From: Nakazawaea peltata
Lineage: Eukaryota > Ascomycota > Pichiomycetes > Alaninales > Pachysolenaceae
Length of the DNA stretch: 64,000 nucleotides
NCBI GenBank assembly: GCA_001599355.1
Contig: BCGQ01000005.1
Location: forward strand, 190,222 to 254,221
Direction of reading: 5' to 3'
The translations under genes were made by a program, and so were the position numbers. The notes beneath the pieces were generated by a model, which was not told the DNA's origin, searched no databases, and worked only from the letters and a program-made list of their open reading frames with translations. Below, piece by piece: positions 1 through 11,600 of this stretch. Within the stretch, counting starts at the first letter, position 1; each line of letters opens with the position of its first letter.

Positions 1-779
1 GAAGCTTTTTTTTTTTCAAAGAAGGGCCATCAGGCAACCTCTACTAGTCTTCAAGGTCAGGCACTTTTTGCATAGCTGCAGTAGTCCAGATTTCTCATTG
101 GTCTACGTATCGTTATCCGGCCTTGTATGCCCCTCTCCATTGCTCACTCACCCACCTATTTCACCTCTTCTCATCTCAGATCTCCGTCCGCTAACGCACT
201 CCCACCCACCACTTAGCTTTTTTCCAATTTGAATACTCCAGCCGCGCGGAGAAGATTATGTAATTCTACATGAAATCTCTGGTCGACACTGGGAAAGATG
301 TACACAAGAGGGGAGTTTTGGCCCGCTTGCAACAAAGGGCAGCTATGTCTGGAATAAGAAACAATTCCTTGGAGCTCTTATTTAGTCCCAATTTCTTTTT
401 TTTGGTAATGCCTCGACAAGAACCCCCCACAATTTATTCTTGGTATTCTGCAAAGAAATGTATGGCAATAAGAGGGCATGAAAACGTGCTCCATCTAATT
501 ATCCGTAGTCTCGGCATCATGTAATTTGTTCCAAAACAGTACCTTCTCACGAGACCAATTCAATTCACTTCCCACTAAACCACCTGTCTTTCAAACCAAC
601 CTTTCACAGTCACAGCTACACTTTATTTCGTAATTTGCTCCCTCTCTCGTATTAACATCATAACACCACCTCGCTTTCCAGGGATGGGACTTAATCCTGC
701 AGAGACTAGGAACCTTAAGTAGTGAACCGAAGATCTAAGGGGTGGAACGAATCGGAAGCTGTGATTTTTCCATAGCATA
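1..779. other. Intergenic, left edge
   Basis: No convincing gene. There is a T-run near the left edge and a short open frame (270-524) without recognisable content. The right part is the presumed promoter of the phosphatase gene that starts at 780. Confidence 0.6.
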
Positions 780-3287
780 ATGCAATTGGAGACCCTGAAG
801 TATATACTTCATTACAAACCGGTGCCATCTGCTTCGCTGCTGATATCCTCACCGCTGTACACCTTAATACTAGAAGGTAAAGGTGGATCTGGGGGCCGCG
901 TAGTGCCGGTAATACGATTAGAGATGAGCCAGGAGGGGCATTTGATATTGAATAATCAAGATTTGGGTCAAGTTGAGGACCTGGACCAAGCTGGGGAATT
1001 AGTGAGTCGCTGGAAGATGAGAGAGGCCGGGAATCTCCCTCAATCCTCACCCAATTCGGCTGATATTAAGAGCGATGAGGCCATTCCGGTCACGGCAATT
1101 GACTCGGGATCAGGGAATTGGGGGATGAGACAACGTCTTCTGCTGCATACTTCTCAATTCGAGAACACTCGCCCCCTCAATATAAGAATTATCACTTGGA
1201 ATCTACACGGTGATGCCATTTACGAAAATGAAGATGAGGATATCGATCTGCTTATTAATGTGGAAAGAGAAGGTGGTAGTATTCTGGATTTGTATTTTGT
1301 GTGTTTTCAAGAGACCATCCCATTGAACGCAAAGAACTTGTCTTCGTCTCCGGAGCGGGTTCTGGGGTGGGAGAAACGTATTTTGGCCTGTTTGCCCAAA
1401 GATTATATAAAATTGAACTCTAATAGACTTTTAGGGCTAACAACCCTCCTGTTTGGATCGCTGGAACTTTCCAAGCAGGTGGGCTCTATGTCCACCAGCA
1501 CCATTGGCACCGGTCTTATGGGACTTTGGGCCAACAAAGGTGCCATTGTAATGAACTTAAATATTGGAGGAGATGAGATGAGTGGTATTGCAGGCTTAGA
1601 TTTGCAATTATTCAACTGTCATCTCCTGTCTGGTCATGGTAAGGAGATGTTGGACCGTCGTAGACGTGAATTGAGTGATATTCAGCGTAAATTCCCCATC
1701 ATCGGCAGTAGTCTGTTAGTAGGAGAAATCCCAGACGATAACGATTTAGTTGAATATGAGGAAGAATCTGATGATGAGAGCTTTTTTGCCTCTGAATCTG
1801 AGCCAGAAATCACTAAAATTCAGGATAAAGTACAAGATATGTCCCTTGATAACAGTCCAGATTCATTGGGGATCACTTTCTTTGCCGGTGACTTGAATTA
1901 CAGAGTCTTTATGGATCGTTCAGAGATCGAAAATTGCCTTGAATTATCCGATTACAATCTGTTATTAAAACAAGATGGATTAACTCAGGAAAAAACAGCC
2001 GAAAAGATCTTCATCGACTTCAATGAAGGTCAAATCAAGTTCCAACCTACATATAAATTCCTTAGAGGCTCTGTAGACCAGTACGATTTGAACAGAATAC
2101 CGTCCTATTGTGACCGTGTATTGTTCTCGAGTTATCCTGGACTAACTCAGACCAAATACACCTCATTTATGGGATGTACTGCTTCTGATCATAAACCAGT
2201 AATCTCAGATTTCACTGTCGATGCTTGTCCATGGATAGATTATGGGCTGCGTTCTAATATAATTTCCAATTTCTTGAAAGAACAAGATAAAATTGAAAAT
2301 GACGCTCGTCCAATGGTTGAAATTTCGGCCCAAGATTTACCCCCGGTCACTGGAGCTCACTGTCTTGTTCCAAGTTCGATTTCCACAACCCTCAGAAACA
2401 ATGGACCTTCTTCTTTAACATGGGAAATTTTGGTCGTAGAGGGTAACGACAGTAGACATGAAAATATTATATCTGTAGATCCAATGTCTGGCTCTTTAGG
2501 CCCTGGACAACAACAGAAAATCACCATAACCGGGACATTACCAATTGGAGTTTACAATTTCTCGAATACCTCGATTTTGAGGGTCCATGATCTGCAAGAC
2601 TACTTTATTTCGTATTCTTTCAGCTCTGAAAATAGTGTCTTTGGTCGTAATTTATCGGATTTAGTAGGAGATGCTTCAGGATCATCCTCAGCTGGCTCTG
2701 GGATCCCGAAACCCATCTATCAGTATATAAATTACCTTACAGAACATAATTTCGATGGTATGTTTGCCGAAAAGAACACTCCATTATCTCTGTTGGAGTG
2801 TAAATTAGTTCAGGATTTGGATAATTACCGTGATCTTGATCTCCGATACTTTGAGGAGCATTCCGTGCCCACAATTGAGGTCATCACTGCCATATCACGA
2901 GTTCTTATGCTTATTTTGAAGAATTTGCCTCAAGGGGTTGTTCCTGTAGAATATACTACTCATATTGTGGGACATTTCTATGGAAAACAGCCCAAAGATG
3001 GACAACTGCAACCCAAACGGAGACTCAGCTCTCCAGAAGACATTTCTTTATACCTTCTTGAGATGATTCCTGGTTTGCAACTGAACTGTCTTATCTTCCT
3101 ATTGAATTTCTTAAAAGTGTTGATAAATGATTATAAATTTGACAAGCAGAAGTTGATCGAGCAGTTTGGACAGATACTCTTCCCTATCCCACTCAAATTG
3201 AGTAAAAGAAAGATGGTCACCGACTCTAACACCAGGAACTTAAAGAAACGTAGAAATGACTTATTATTAAGATTAATTATTGAATAA
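780..3287 (+). CDS. OCRL/INPP5B-type inositol polyphosphate 5-phosphatase
   Basis: Predicted phosphoinositide 5-phosphatase of 835 residues acting on PI(4,5)P2 or related lipids at endomembranes. The catalytic domain runs from about residue 134 (ITWNLHG) through GDLNYR (about 369) and PSYCDRVL to SDHKPV (about 470), the standard 5-phosphatase signatures. After it come an ASH-like beta region (about 500-610) and a RhoGAP-like helical region to the C-terminus, the OCRL/INPP5B order. The N-terminal ~120 residues may be PH-like. From family knowledge, S. cerevisiae has INP51-54 but no protein with this ASH-RhoGAP tail. A CTG at 1626-1628 sits in the HLxSG motif where the family usually has Ala. 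It ends 40 bp from the convergent transporter gene. Family confident; substrate inferred. Confidence 0.85.
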   Translation: MQLETLKYILHYKPVPSASLLISSPLYTLILEGKGGSGGRVVPVIRLEMSQEGHLILNNQDLGQVEDLDQAGELVSRWKMREAGNLPQSSPNSADIKSDEAIPVTAIDSGSGNWGMRQRLLLHTSQFENTRPLNIRIITWNLHGDAIYENEDEDIDLLINVEREGGSILDLYFVCFQETIPLNAKNLSSSPERVLGWEKRILACLPKDYIKLNSNRLLGLTTLLFGSLELSKQVGSMSTSTIGTGLMGLWANKGAIVMNLNIGGDEMSGIAGLDLQLFNCHLLSGHGKEMLDRRRRELSDIQRKFPIIGSSLLVGEIPDDNDLVEYEEESDDESFFASESEPEITKIQDKVQDMSLDNSPDSLGITFFAGDLNYRVFMDRSEIENCLELSDYNLLLKQDGLTQEKTAEKIFIDFNEGQIKFQPTYKFLRGSVDQYDLNRIPSYCDRVLFSSYPGLTQTKYTSFMGCTASDHKPVISDFTVDACPWIDYGLRSNIISNFLKEQDKIENDARPMVEISAQDLPPVTGAHCLVPSSISTTLRNNGPSSLTWEILVVEGNDSRHENIISVDPMSGSLGPGQQQKITITGTLPIGVYNFSNTSILRVHDLQDYFISYSFSSENSVFGRNLSDLVGDASGSSSAGSGIPKPIYQYINYLTEHNFDGMFAEKNTPLSLLECKLVQDLDNYRDLDLRYFEEHSVPTIEVITAISRVLMLILKNLPQGVVPVEYTTHIVGHFYGKQPKDGQLQPKRRLSSPEDISLYLLEMIPGLQLNCLIFLLNFLKVLINDYKFDKQKLIEQFGQILFPIPLKLSKRKMVTDSNTRNLKKRRNDLLLRLIIE

Positions 3288-3327
3288 ATGACTATCTCTT
3301 GTAATGAATAAATGCTTAGTTGTTTGA

Positions 3328-4770
3328 TCACCAAATTCTGTCCCACCAATGCTTCGATTGTTTGGCTTCTGGGTTTGGCAACATCACCCAGCATATCAAA
3401 ACCAGAACATAGAGAATTAACAGAGTAGGGAAGACGACAAATGATCCAAATTTATCGGATAATAACCCGACTATAAAGGGGAAAATCGCTCCACCAGAAG
3501 ATCCAAACGATGACATGATCGTCAAGGAGATGATCTGGGTTTTTCTAGGTAAAATCTTGGTGCTTACTTGGATCAATAACGGATATGTAGGACCGATGAA
3601 TATTCCCGATAATGAGATACATACCAGTTCCAGTGGAATATTAGGGATACACCAAGTGAGCAGAATAAATATCATAGCTATCAAGGACAGCACCATCCCT
3701 GATCGTTTCAATCCCATGGCGGCGACAAAGAGGGGCACAAAGAAGATTCTACCTACAGTCAAACCACCCCAGTATCCTGATGCTACGTAACCCACTTTTG
3801 ATTCCTCACCCGATCTATAGTCGACTAAATATGACACAATAAAACCACCAATGGCTACTTCAAGACCTTGATAGAAGAATAAAAAGAATGAGATCAGCCA
3901 AGTCTTGTAATTTTTCAAGGCCAAAGTCACACGACTGCCCTTGACATCATCGAGTTGAGATGTTTCTCTCTTTGCAAACTCATCCAAATCGTGATCGATA
4001 CCCTTAAACAGAAACAGCACGTTGAAAATATTCAAGCACATCATCCCTAACGATACGAGATAGAAATAATGCCATGCCATACCGTTCGAAACCAGTACCG
4101 TTGCAATTAACGGAGAAACGGTCAGTCCCAGACCATAACTTCCATGGAAAATACCTAACCATTTAGGACAATTGTCGAATTTTGAGAAAATGACATTCAA
4201 CTGACTCAATCCCATCAGTGACCCTATACCTCCAATGAAGAAAGCCACCACTATCACAGCAAATATGGTACCTGATGAGATCAACAGGTTCATGGTTATC
4301 ATGAGAATACAGGAAATGATGATGATCTGCCTATTACTCAAGAATTTGTTGATGTGATGGGAGGATATCAGTACCATTATAAACCCGCAAGCTGATCCGA
4401 TCCAAATCATACTAACTTTAGCATAGTTCAAACCATAATAAGCCTCCATGTAAGGCAAAACACATCCTGGAGTACCATCATTCCAGCCTCCTAAGAAACT
4501 CCAGAGACAACCACTGATGAATCTCCATGTGTTCTTCTTAGGACTATCAATGTTGAACTTGATATTCTGGTAGCTTTCCTCCTGCTTCGATAATAACCCT
4601 GAGTATGTGTTCTGAGCAGCTAATGACGGTTGGGGGTGCAAGCTTTGATCGATGGAGGTTGCAAAAGAAGTTCTTCTACGAGAGTGCTCGAACTTCGAGG
4701 AAGAGCCTATTTTGTTATGTGAAAGTTCAATGGTCTGAAGAGCAAACCCTTCGTCTTTCGATTTGTCCAT
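3328..4770 (-). CDS. MFS transporter, BSC6/fucose-permease-like
   Basis: Polytopic protein of 480 residues. A hydrophilic N-terminal ~80 residues is followed by roughly twelve hydrophobic segments, with a charged middle loop (KGIDHDLDEFAKRE), as in the major facilitator superfamily. The segment GWNDGTPGCVLPYMEAYY and the FHGSYGLG motif resemble the fungal BSC6/fucose-permease-like branch. The substrate is unknown. Presumed plasma-membrane or vacuolar location is inference. ATG at 4768-4770. It is tail-to-tail with the phosphatase gene, and its promoter lies in the repeat-containing spacer at 4771-5911. Confidence 0.75.
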   Translation of the reverse strand: MDKSKDEGFALQTIELSHNKIGSSSKFEHSRRRTSFATSIDQSLHPQPSLAAQNTYSGLLSKQEESYQNIKFNIDSPKKNTWRFISGCLWSFLGGWNDGTPGCVLPYMEAYYGLNYAKVSMIWIGSACGFIMVLISSHHINKFLSNRQIIIISCILMITMNLLISSGTIFAVIVVAFFIGGIGSLMGLSQLNVIFSKFDNCPKWLGIFHGSYGLGLTVSPLIATVLVSNGMAWHYFYLVSLGMMCLNIFNVLFLFKGIDHDLDEFAKRETSQLDDVKGSRVTLALKNYKTWLISFFLFFYQGLEVAIGGFIVSYLVDYRSGEESKVGYVASGYWGGLTVGRIFFVPLFVAAMGLKRSGMVLSLIAMIFILLTWCIPNIPLELVCISLSGIFIGPTYPLLIQVSTKILPRKTQIISLTIMSSFGSSGGAIFPFIVGLLSDKFGSFVVFPTLLILYVLVLICWVMLPNPEAKQSKHWWDRIW

Positions 4771-5911
4771 GTTTACCTGGTGATATCGTCAATAAGATCT
4801 TGAGTAAAGCTTATTTTTATCTCATCGCGTGGAAAATTTTTTGGAGCGATTTAAAGATTGTTGGAAGAGCGACGGTTACCGGGGGTGAGGAGAATTTGAA
4901 TAGAGAGTTTTATGGGGGTTAAGTAAGTGAGAATGTTGGTGTAAGAGGAAGTAATATGGCAGAGTGATATGACAGAGTGATACGATGGAGTGATACGATG
5001 GAGTGATACGATGGAGTTATGTGAGAAAACAATATAAAACTGAAAGTATAACTGTTGAAGTGATTAAGTATTCTGAAATATATAGTATATATTTCAAACT
5101 AAGAACAAATAATAGGGAAAATAAGTAGAGAAAGGTGGAAGAAGAGAAGAAATGAGTAGATTTAAGTAGAAAATACAAAAGCTCGAAGAATTCTTGAATT
5201 CCTTAGACTCCATGAACGTACAGTAAGAACTAAGGTCTCCCATACAGTAAATACCAATTCTTTAACATCCACCTCATCTACCTCATCTCCCCTCCTAAGC
5301 ATATCCCAATATATTCTGAGCATTCCTAAGATTCTTTAGATTCTCTAGCACATATTTTTAATATATTCTGAGCATATTAGCATATTTTTCAGAGTACTAT
5401 CTCTACAATACTATAAGCAATATACGAATTACACACTCTCCACCACTCAAATCACATGCTAATTTCTCGTTTTCGCTCCCCAAAATGGATCTAAAACTCG
5501 TCCCAATTTGGACTCCCCTCGCGAGAGTTCCATTACCTTCCACCATCCGGGCTCCCCGCCTACCAACCAAACTCCAGAACAACCTCATAAATTCTCAAAC
5601 TAAATTTTCCTTCTCCTATTCTCACTCATCTCTCTCCCTCTCTTGCCCTCCTTTGCCCTTCCCTGCCCTCCCCACATATTTCTAATAGCAACTAAGCCGC
5701 AAGGAAAAATTCGTGCTAATAATTCAAATTAATTCCACGGAACGAGAAGGAGTTTCCGATTCAGATAGCGCTAAAGCAAACTCTAGAAATACCCATACAA
5801 TATAGTCTTTTACACTTTGTGAAGGCAATATCAAACTCTCAACATCGAGATACCAGCTATTAGACCAAATTTAACGAACACCGTTATCTCCCGCTGTCAT
5901 TTTAGCAACTC
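4771..5911. other. Divergent intergenic spacer
   Basis: AT-rich 1.1-kb spacer between the divergent transporter and UBX7-like genes. It holds a 13-bp tandem repeat (4962-5013), two copies of a TATTCTGAGCAT string near 5314 and 5359, and pyrimidine-rich DNA near 5620-5680. A 66-codon open frame at 5485-5685 is low-complexity and not supported as a gene. Confidence 0.6.
4962..5013. repeat. 13-bp tandem repeat, about 4 units
   Basis: Unit GAGTGATACGATG occurs three times exactly, preceded by a degenerate copy (GAGTGATATGACA). It lies upstream of the transporter gene. No function is evident. Confidence 0.9.
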
Positions 5912-7438
5912 ATGAGCAGTGAAGAAGACCACCGCGATGGCGGTACCACTCAAGGGGCATCTGCCTCCACTCTATATATGTCGTCTGTGAATGAGGCGAT
6001 CCAGTTGTCGTTGACTCGCAATACCGCCCTTTTGATCTACCTCACCGACAGCCTCCAGTCATCTACTGATTTTGGCGTCAATTTCATCGAGAATAATCCT
6101 CATTTACGTTCCTTAGTGGATCTGGAAGAGTTTGTATTGCTCAAATTGGTGTCTGGGACTCAAGAATTCGATTTCTTCAAACAAGTGTTCCCATCACCAG
6201 TGATTCCTAGCTTACATGTTATCAAGGGGGGACAGACTTTGGATGTTATTGACGGAAATGTTTCTTTGGATGAGTTTAATAGGCGTATTGATGTGATAGG
6301 TGAGAGGGGTCTGCTGCTTCCTACGCCACTGTCATCAGCTTCGCCCACTCCGACTCCGGATATTTCTACAGCTACAGTTACAGCGGCAGCTCCAGTTCCA
6401 GCAGCAACTCAAACTGCTCCCACTGCCCCAATGCTGTCAACTTCCCCCGCAGTTAACCGCACCCTCAAAGAACAAAGCGCAGCTACTGCTCTGCTCCACT
6501 ACAAAGAGCAACAGCTTCGGCAACTGAGACAAGCCAAAGAAGAAAAAGAACGTATTTTGAGATTATTACTGCTGGATAGAGAAGAGAGAAATAGAATGAA
6601 GAGACTGAAACGAGTTCAACCGCAGGAGGAAGTCTCCCAACCACAACAAACCTCATCTACATCCTCCGATACATTCACCATCCAATTAAAGTTATTTAAT
6701 GGCCATTCTTTGAGACATTCGTTCTCTCCAAACACCAAATTATCGGATGTGAGAAATTTCATCAACGAGAAATACCCAGAATATCAGTTGACTCCATACT
6801 ATTTCTATAAACCAATCGAACGTATCACTTACGGAGATGTGGAAGAGTTGGACAAGACTTTAGAAGATTTGGGTTTGGACAAATCATTATTGATTATCAA
6901 ACCTAGTGATCATTACGGAACTGTTGATTATAAAAAGCAACTGTTCCCTAATTTGGCGAGTCAACAATCTACTCTTGGATGGTTGAAATCGAGTATTGGA
7001 GGTGTTCTTGGAACTGTATTTGGTCGTCCATTACAAGTTCATGATACTGTTAATGAGAGTGTGAATTCTGGAATTACTACAGGTAGTTCTTCATCTCCTC
7101 CAATGAACCTGCCTAAACTGGTGTCGGCTACAGTTTCTTCACCACCTATAATAACCAACGACGAGACTCACTTGCCGGAAGCTTCACAATATTCGACACC
7201 TATAGTTCTTTCGAGGAATCCATCACGTCCTGTGACTCCAAAGCCGGCTTTAAAGTTGAGTGATTCGACTAATAATTTCAAGATTGGTAGTAGTTTGGCA
7301 TCAGAGAAAGAGGAGGAAGATCCAAGGGATACATACAATGGGAATGAGCTCGAATTGGAGCAAGATAAACAAGAGCATAAGTTAAATAAAAATGGAAGTA
7401 GTAGTAATTATACAACAGTTGGTGAGGAGATGAGTTAA
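5912..7438 (+). CDS. UBX7: UBX-domain protein, UBX6/UBX7-like Cdc48 cofactor
   Basis: Predicted Cdc48/p97 adaptor of 508 residues. The N-terminal ~25-125 resembles the thioredoxin-like UAS domain (ALLIYLTDS, then FPSPVIPSLHVIKGG). A charged helix of KEEKERILRLLL type precedes the UBX domain at about 252-332, which shows the family's beta-grasp pattern. After it a short hydrophobic segment (STLGWLKSSIGGVLGTVFG) resembles the membrane-associating piece of Ubx6/Ubx7/UBXN4-type proteins at the ER or nuclear envelope. The rest is Ser/Pro-rich and acidic. ATG at 5912. Assignment to UBX7 rather than UBX6 is tentative, since S. cerevisiae has both as duplicates. Confidence 0.75.
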   Translation: MSSEEDHRDGGTTQGASASTLYMSSVNEAIQLSLTRNTALLIYLTDSLQSSTDFGVNFIENNPHLRSLVDLEEFVLLKLVSGTQEFDFFKQVFPSPVIPSLHVIKGGQTLDVIDGNVSLDEFNRRIDVIGERGLLLPTPLSSASPTPTPDISTATVTAAAPVPAATQTAPTAPMLSTSPAVNRTLKEQSAATALLHYKEQQLRQLRQAKEEKERILRLLLLDREERNRMKRLKRVQPQEEVSQPQQTSSTSSDTFTIQLKLFNGHSLRHSFSPNTKLSDVRNFINEKYPEYQLTPYYFYKPIERITYGDVEELDKTLEDLGLDKSLLIIKPSDHYGTVDYKKQLFPNLASQQSTLGWLKSSIGGVLGTVFGRPLQVHDTVNESVNSGITTGSSSSPPMNLPKLVSATVSSPPIITNDETHLPEASQYSTPIVLSRNPSRPVTPKPALKLSDSTNNFKIGSSLASEKEEEDPRDTYNGNELELEQDKQEHKLNKNGSSSNYTTVGEEMS

Positions 7439-8610
7439 TATATGGATTGATTATGAGATGAGGAGTAGGTGAGTAGAGTAGGTGAGTAGGTAAAGCAGAG
7501 CAGAAGACTCGTATAGACGAAATAATTGCATTATGGTGAATGTCTATCTCAAGTCCATTCCTTCCTGATTCTAGCCCCTCCGAAATTAGTAACAAACACA
7601 CGACCCTTTGACACATTTCACGTCACGTCTGTAGCTAATTAAGGAGACGCGACTTTTTACCTGATTGGGAAAATATCCTTGTTGATGCAAGTAATTTACA
7701 AGGAAATATGTGGGGAGTACAGGGTCACCGAGGGGCAACTAATAAGAGGATATTCACAAGGGCTCTCATGGGGTTTCATAATGAGGAGTCTCAGAAGAAG
7801 GGATATAAGAAGAAGAGATTCAGTAGAAGTAGTGAACTCTGTGTCATACCATATGGAATAGAAATAAATATTTAGAGTTTGAGTGTAGATGGTGAAATGC
7901 TCTAGCAGTAACTATGATAGTAGGTAGAAGGATCTGTAGAATGTGTGTGTATCTACACTGTGAGTGTATCTACACAGTGTGTGTATCTGCTAAGTGTCTC
8001 TGTATAGAGGGTGGTGAGTCTGTTTCTATGTCTTACTTTTCGTTGTCGTGCAAGTCTGCACTTCTCCTATACTACAATCACCATATATAATATGCGTGAA
8101 CGGTTATATTATGCTCTCTGCATCCTGTTGATAGAAACAATTTTCCTTGACTACGAGTGGACTATTTGAGGCTTTCTTATTTTATTTCCCTCTTTCCTTC
8201 GTTCCTCGTACATTTTCGCTCCTTCACTAAGCCTGTAAATGGGAGAGGAAAGAAACAACGAGACGACGAGAAGCAGACCCACCGACACCAAGACACAGAG
8301 CAACGACAAGTTAACGAGGTAACTACCTTCTCAAGTCAAAACATCCTAGTAGACCTAGTAACCCCTCATACTAATTCTCATACTAATTCTCATACTAATT
8401 CTCGCCCACCTCTACACCCCTGTATCTAATGCTAATCCCTCCCAATCCCCCAATCCCAATTTACCCACCTTACACGACCATACGCGCCCCCTTAAAATTC
8501 CCCCTTTTGGACAAACGCGAAGAAAAATTAAATAAAAAAAACTCGCAAGGAAGAGCCTTCAAAAAGGAGTCAACTCAATCGACTTGATAGCTCTGTGTAT
8601 CAAACAAGAC
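7439..8610. other. Intergenic spacer upstream of BNI4-like gene
   Basis: No supported gene. It contains one copy of a recurrent dyad-like motif (7660-7672), TG-rich microsatellite-like DNA near 7945-7985, and a 12-bp triplication of the ACTAATTCTCAT type near 8370-8402. It should hold the BNI4-like promoter and the 3' end of the UBX7-like transcript. Confidence 0.6.
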
Positions 8611-11600
8611 ATGACGTCTGCAGTCTCTCAATACAACCAGCACAAGAAGTTCTACAGCCATAGCAGCGTCAAGTCAGAATCCACTGCCGAGATGTCGGAG
8701 GACGACGAGTACCATTTTTCCAACTCGTCTTCGTTCCAGACCAGCACGACGAATTCGTCACCTGTGAACGGCAAATTGAGCACCAAGAACAGCAGCGTCA
8801 CCACCATTACGAACCTTGAAGGCGCCTCTTCGAGACTGACCAACGCCGCCCATACCCTGAGCTCGGATACCTTACTTTCTCAGGGGTTCTACTCGGCGCC
8901 TACCCTTGGCTTTAAGAGCCATACCAACCATATTCGTAAATCGATTATTCAGTCGCCATCGATGAGAACTTTCAATCTCGATTTGTATCAGGGAGGACGT
9001 GCTGGTGCTGGTGGCGTCAGTACTGTTACCCCGCCAATAGCGCTCAGTGGCGCTGAAGTGCCTACTATTGGACTTGCAAGTAGTCCTAGTATGAAGGCTT
9101 TGGAGAGTATTCTTAATGAGCGGGCTCCTAAGAAGGGGTTTGAGAGTATTAGTGAGGAGGCAGAGAATTCTCCAATGGAGGCTGAGGCTGAGGCTGAGGC
9201 AGGAGCCAAGGCCGAGGGCACCACCCTGACTAAAGTACAGCCCAATCTCTACTCTTCCAACAACAGGAGCGAGCTCTCCATTTCCTCTTTTCATACCGCG
9301 AAATCCATAGACGCAGAGAGTGAACATCTTCTCCTAGCCGATCAAGACTTAGATGACCTCAATCCTGAATACCTTGCTGGGTTTGACCAATCTTTACCCT
9401 CCCCCGGAATGGTTCCTCTGTCGAAGATGGGACTTTTTTCACCTCAAATTGATTACCAAAGACCACAACCGCTGCATTTGAACACCAAGGATGTTGAGAT
9501 TGAGAAATTGGCCGAGCCAGCTGTTTCAACTGCCCCAACTCCACCACCTAAACCACGCTCAATGCTCTTAGATGACATTACCCTGGACCATGAAGATTCC
9601 AAATCGTTGTTACAGAAGCCTCCTATCAATTACACCAAGAAAATGTCTCCTAGACTTCGATCCGACCAATTTAAAGACCAAGATAAGCCCCTGAAGGATG
9701 ATTTACTGGTGGAAAACACCGAGATTTCTAAGAAAAATAGGAGAAGAAGCTTTGTAGGATTACTTAAATCCAAGAGAGCTTCTTCCTCGGTTGATTTATT
9801 ACTGCATAAGGAGCCTGAGAAGGGTCAGAATAACATTTATACTCATAAATCCAAGTCGAAGAGTCTTTCGACGTTAGTTGGATTTGACAAGGAAAAGACA
9901 GAGAAGCCGAAGGAGGAGAAGCTGAGAGAGCTGCTGCTTTTGAAGGAGCAGAAACTGAGAGAACAGCAGCTACTGAAGGAGGAGAAGCTGAAAGCACAGC
10001 AGTTACTGAAAGAGCAGAAACTGAGAGATCTGCTGCTTTTGAAAGAGCAAAAGCTGAAAGAACTGCAGCTTCTGAAAGAGCAAAAGCTGAGAGAGCTGCA
10101 GCTCCTGAAGGAACAGAAGCTTAAAGAACTGCAGCTGAAAGAACTGCAACTGAAAGAACTGCAACTGAAAGAACTCCAAAACACCATTCCAAAGTCAAAA
10201 TCAAAACTCTTCTCAGCCTTCAAAAGAAAGAGCCTGTATCTGGTTCCTACTCCAACCGATACCAGCAGGAAGAGTAGTCATACAAGCACTGTATCCAAAA
10301 CCAAGAGCAGATCTAACAGCAGATCTACCAGCACAGACCTTGCTAGTCTTCCATCAAAATCCACTCGTGAATTCATATACAAAACTGAACTGGATGACCA
10401 TGACAGTGACGACGAAGATGTCATCAAAGAACGTGATTTGGTTCCTCAAGGCCACCGCAAGCGGGACTCAATTCTTGTCCCAAGTCCTCTTCTTGATGCC
10501 GGAGAATTCGATCAAGATCCACTGCTGGAGCCTCTGTATAAAGACTTGAGTTTCTCGGCTTCTATGATGTCCTCGATTAACCACAATTATGACGTTGTTC
10601 CTCCTTCAGATATCGGAGAAAATGACGACGATGAAGATGAAGAAGAGCTCGACGAGTTCAACAGCAGCTTTAATACGATTAATCGTTCATTCACCGACGA
10701 AGGAATATCAGATTTGCGTGGAGAACGTGTAGGATTGGGATTAATGGGCCCAGATTCGACATCCAGAGCTCTCTTGCCCAGAGATATCAGTGCTGGAAGT
10801 CTTCGTTTGGACTTTGAAGACTATAATATCGATGATTATGGTCTTAGTCCAGCTCTTGGTCAACAAATGGGTCAAGATATCCCTCAGTGGAGTAATGTTT
10901 CTCCAGAAAAGAAACTGGTAGTCCATTCGAAACCACCAGCGAAGTTACTTGGAGAGGCTCTCTTCCCTAAATCATTGGATATTAATGAAGTGGCCAGTAT
11001 TACTACACTTGAACGGTCACGTTCGATGAAGTCTGTGAGATCTTCAGGTGCCAATTCTGCTCGTAATAGCGACGGAATGACTATCATTCGGTCTCCAATC
11101 TCACCTCGTCATGAACCAATGCATTCTCGTACCGGTTCCATGGTAAATGGTACTGTTTTGCTGTCTCCTTCGAGTATTTTGAAGCGTCGCTCTATCATGT
11201 CGACAGATTATGATGACGAGTTACAAGAGTTTGCTAATATGATTGATTTTGGTGATGATGATACTACTTTCTTTAATGATACAATGGAGGAGGCTCTCGA
11301 GTCTTCGGAACCTATCCAAAAATTGGGAGAACCTTTACGTCTCAAACCATTACCTTCGTTACCAAGTGCTTCTGAGGTTGGATCGCCTGAGATCGAGTCG
11401 CCTCGCTTAGGTTCACCTGGCATTGGATTGCGTGAGAATTTACAAGATGATCAAGAAGCTGAGGAGTCTATTGTTGAGCCAGTTTCTCCATTCAGAGATA
11501 CAGGAGATGACTTGGCTCCAATTGCTCCAGCTCGAGGGCAAGTCCCTGCACAAACCCGAGCACAAGTTCCAGCTCCAGCTCCCCCAATGATCAAAATCGA

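Noticed and set aside
270-524. 84-codon open frame at the left edge
   Set aside because: No motif, no domain and no upstream promoter signal that can be supported.
9843-10223. Ser/Cys-rich open frame opposite the BNI4-like repeat
   Set aside because: Antisense shadow of the K/E/Q repeat; low-complexity only.
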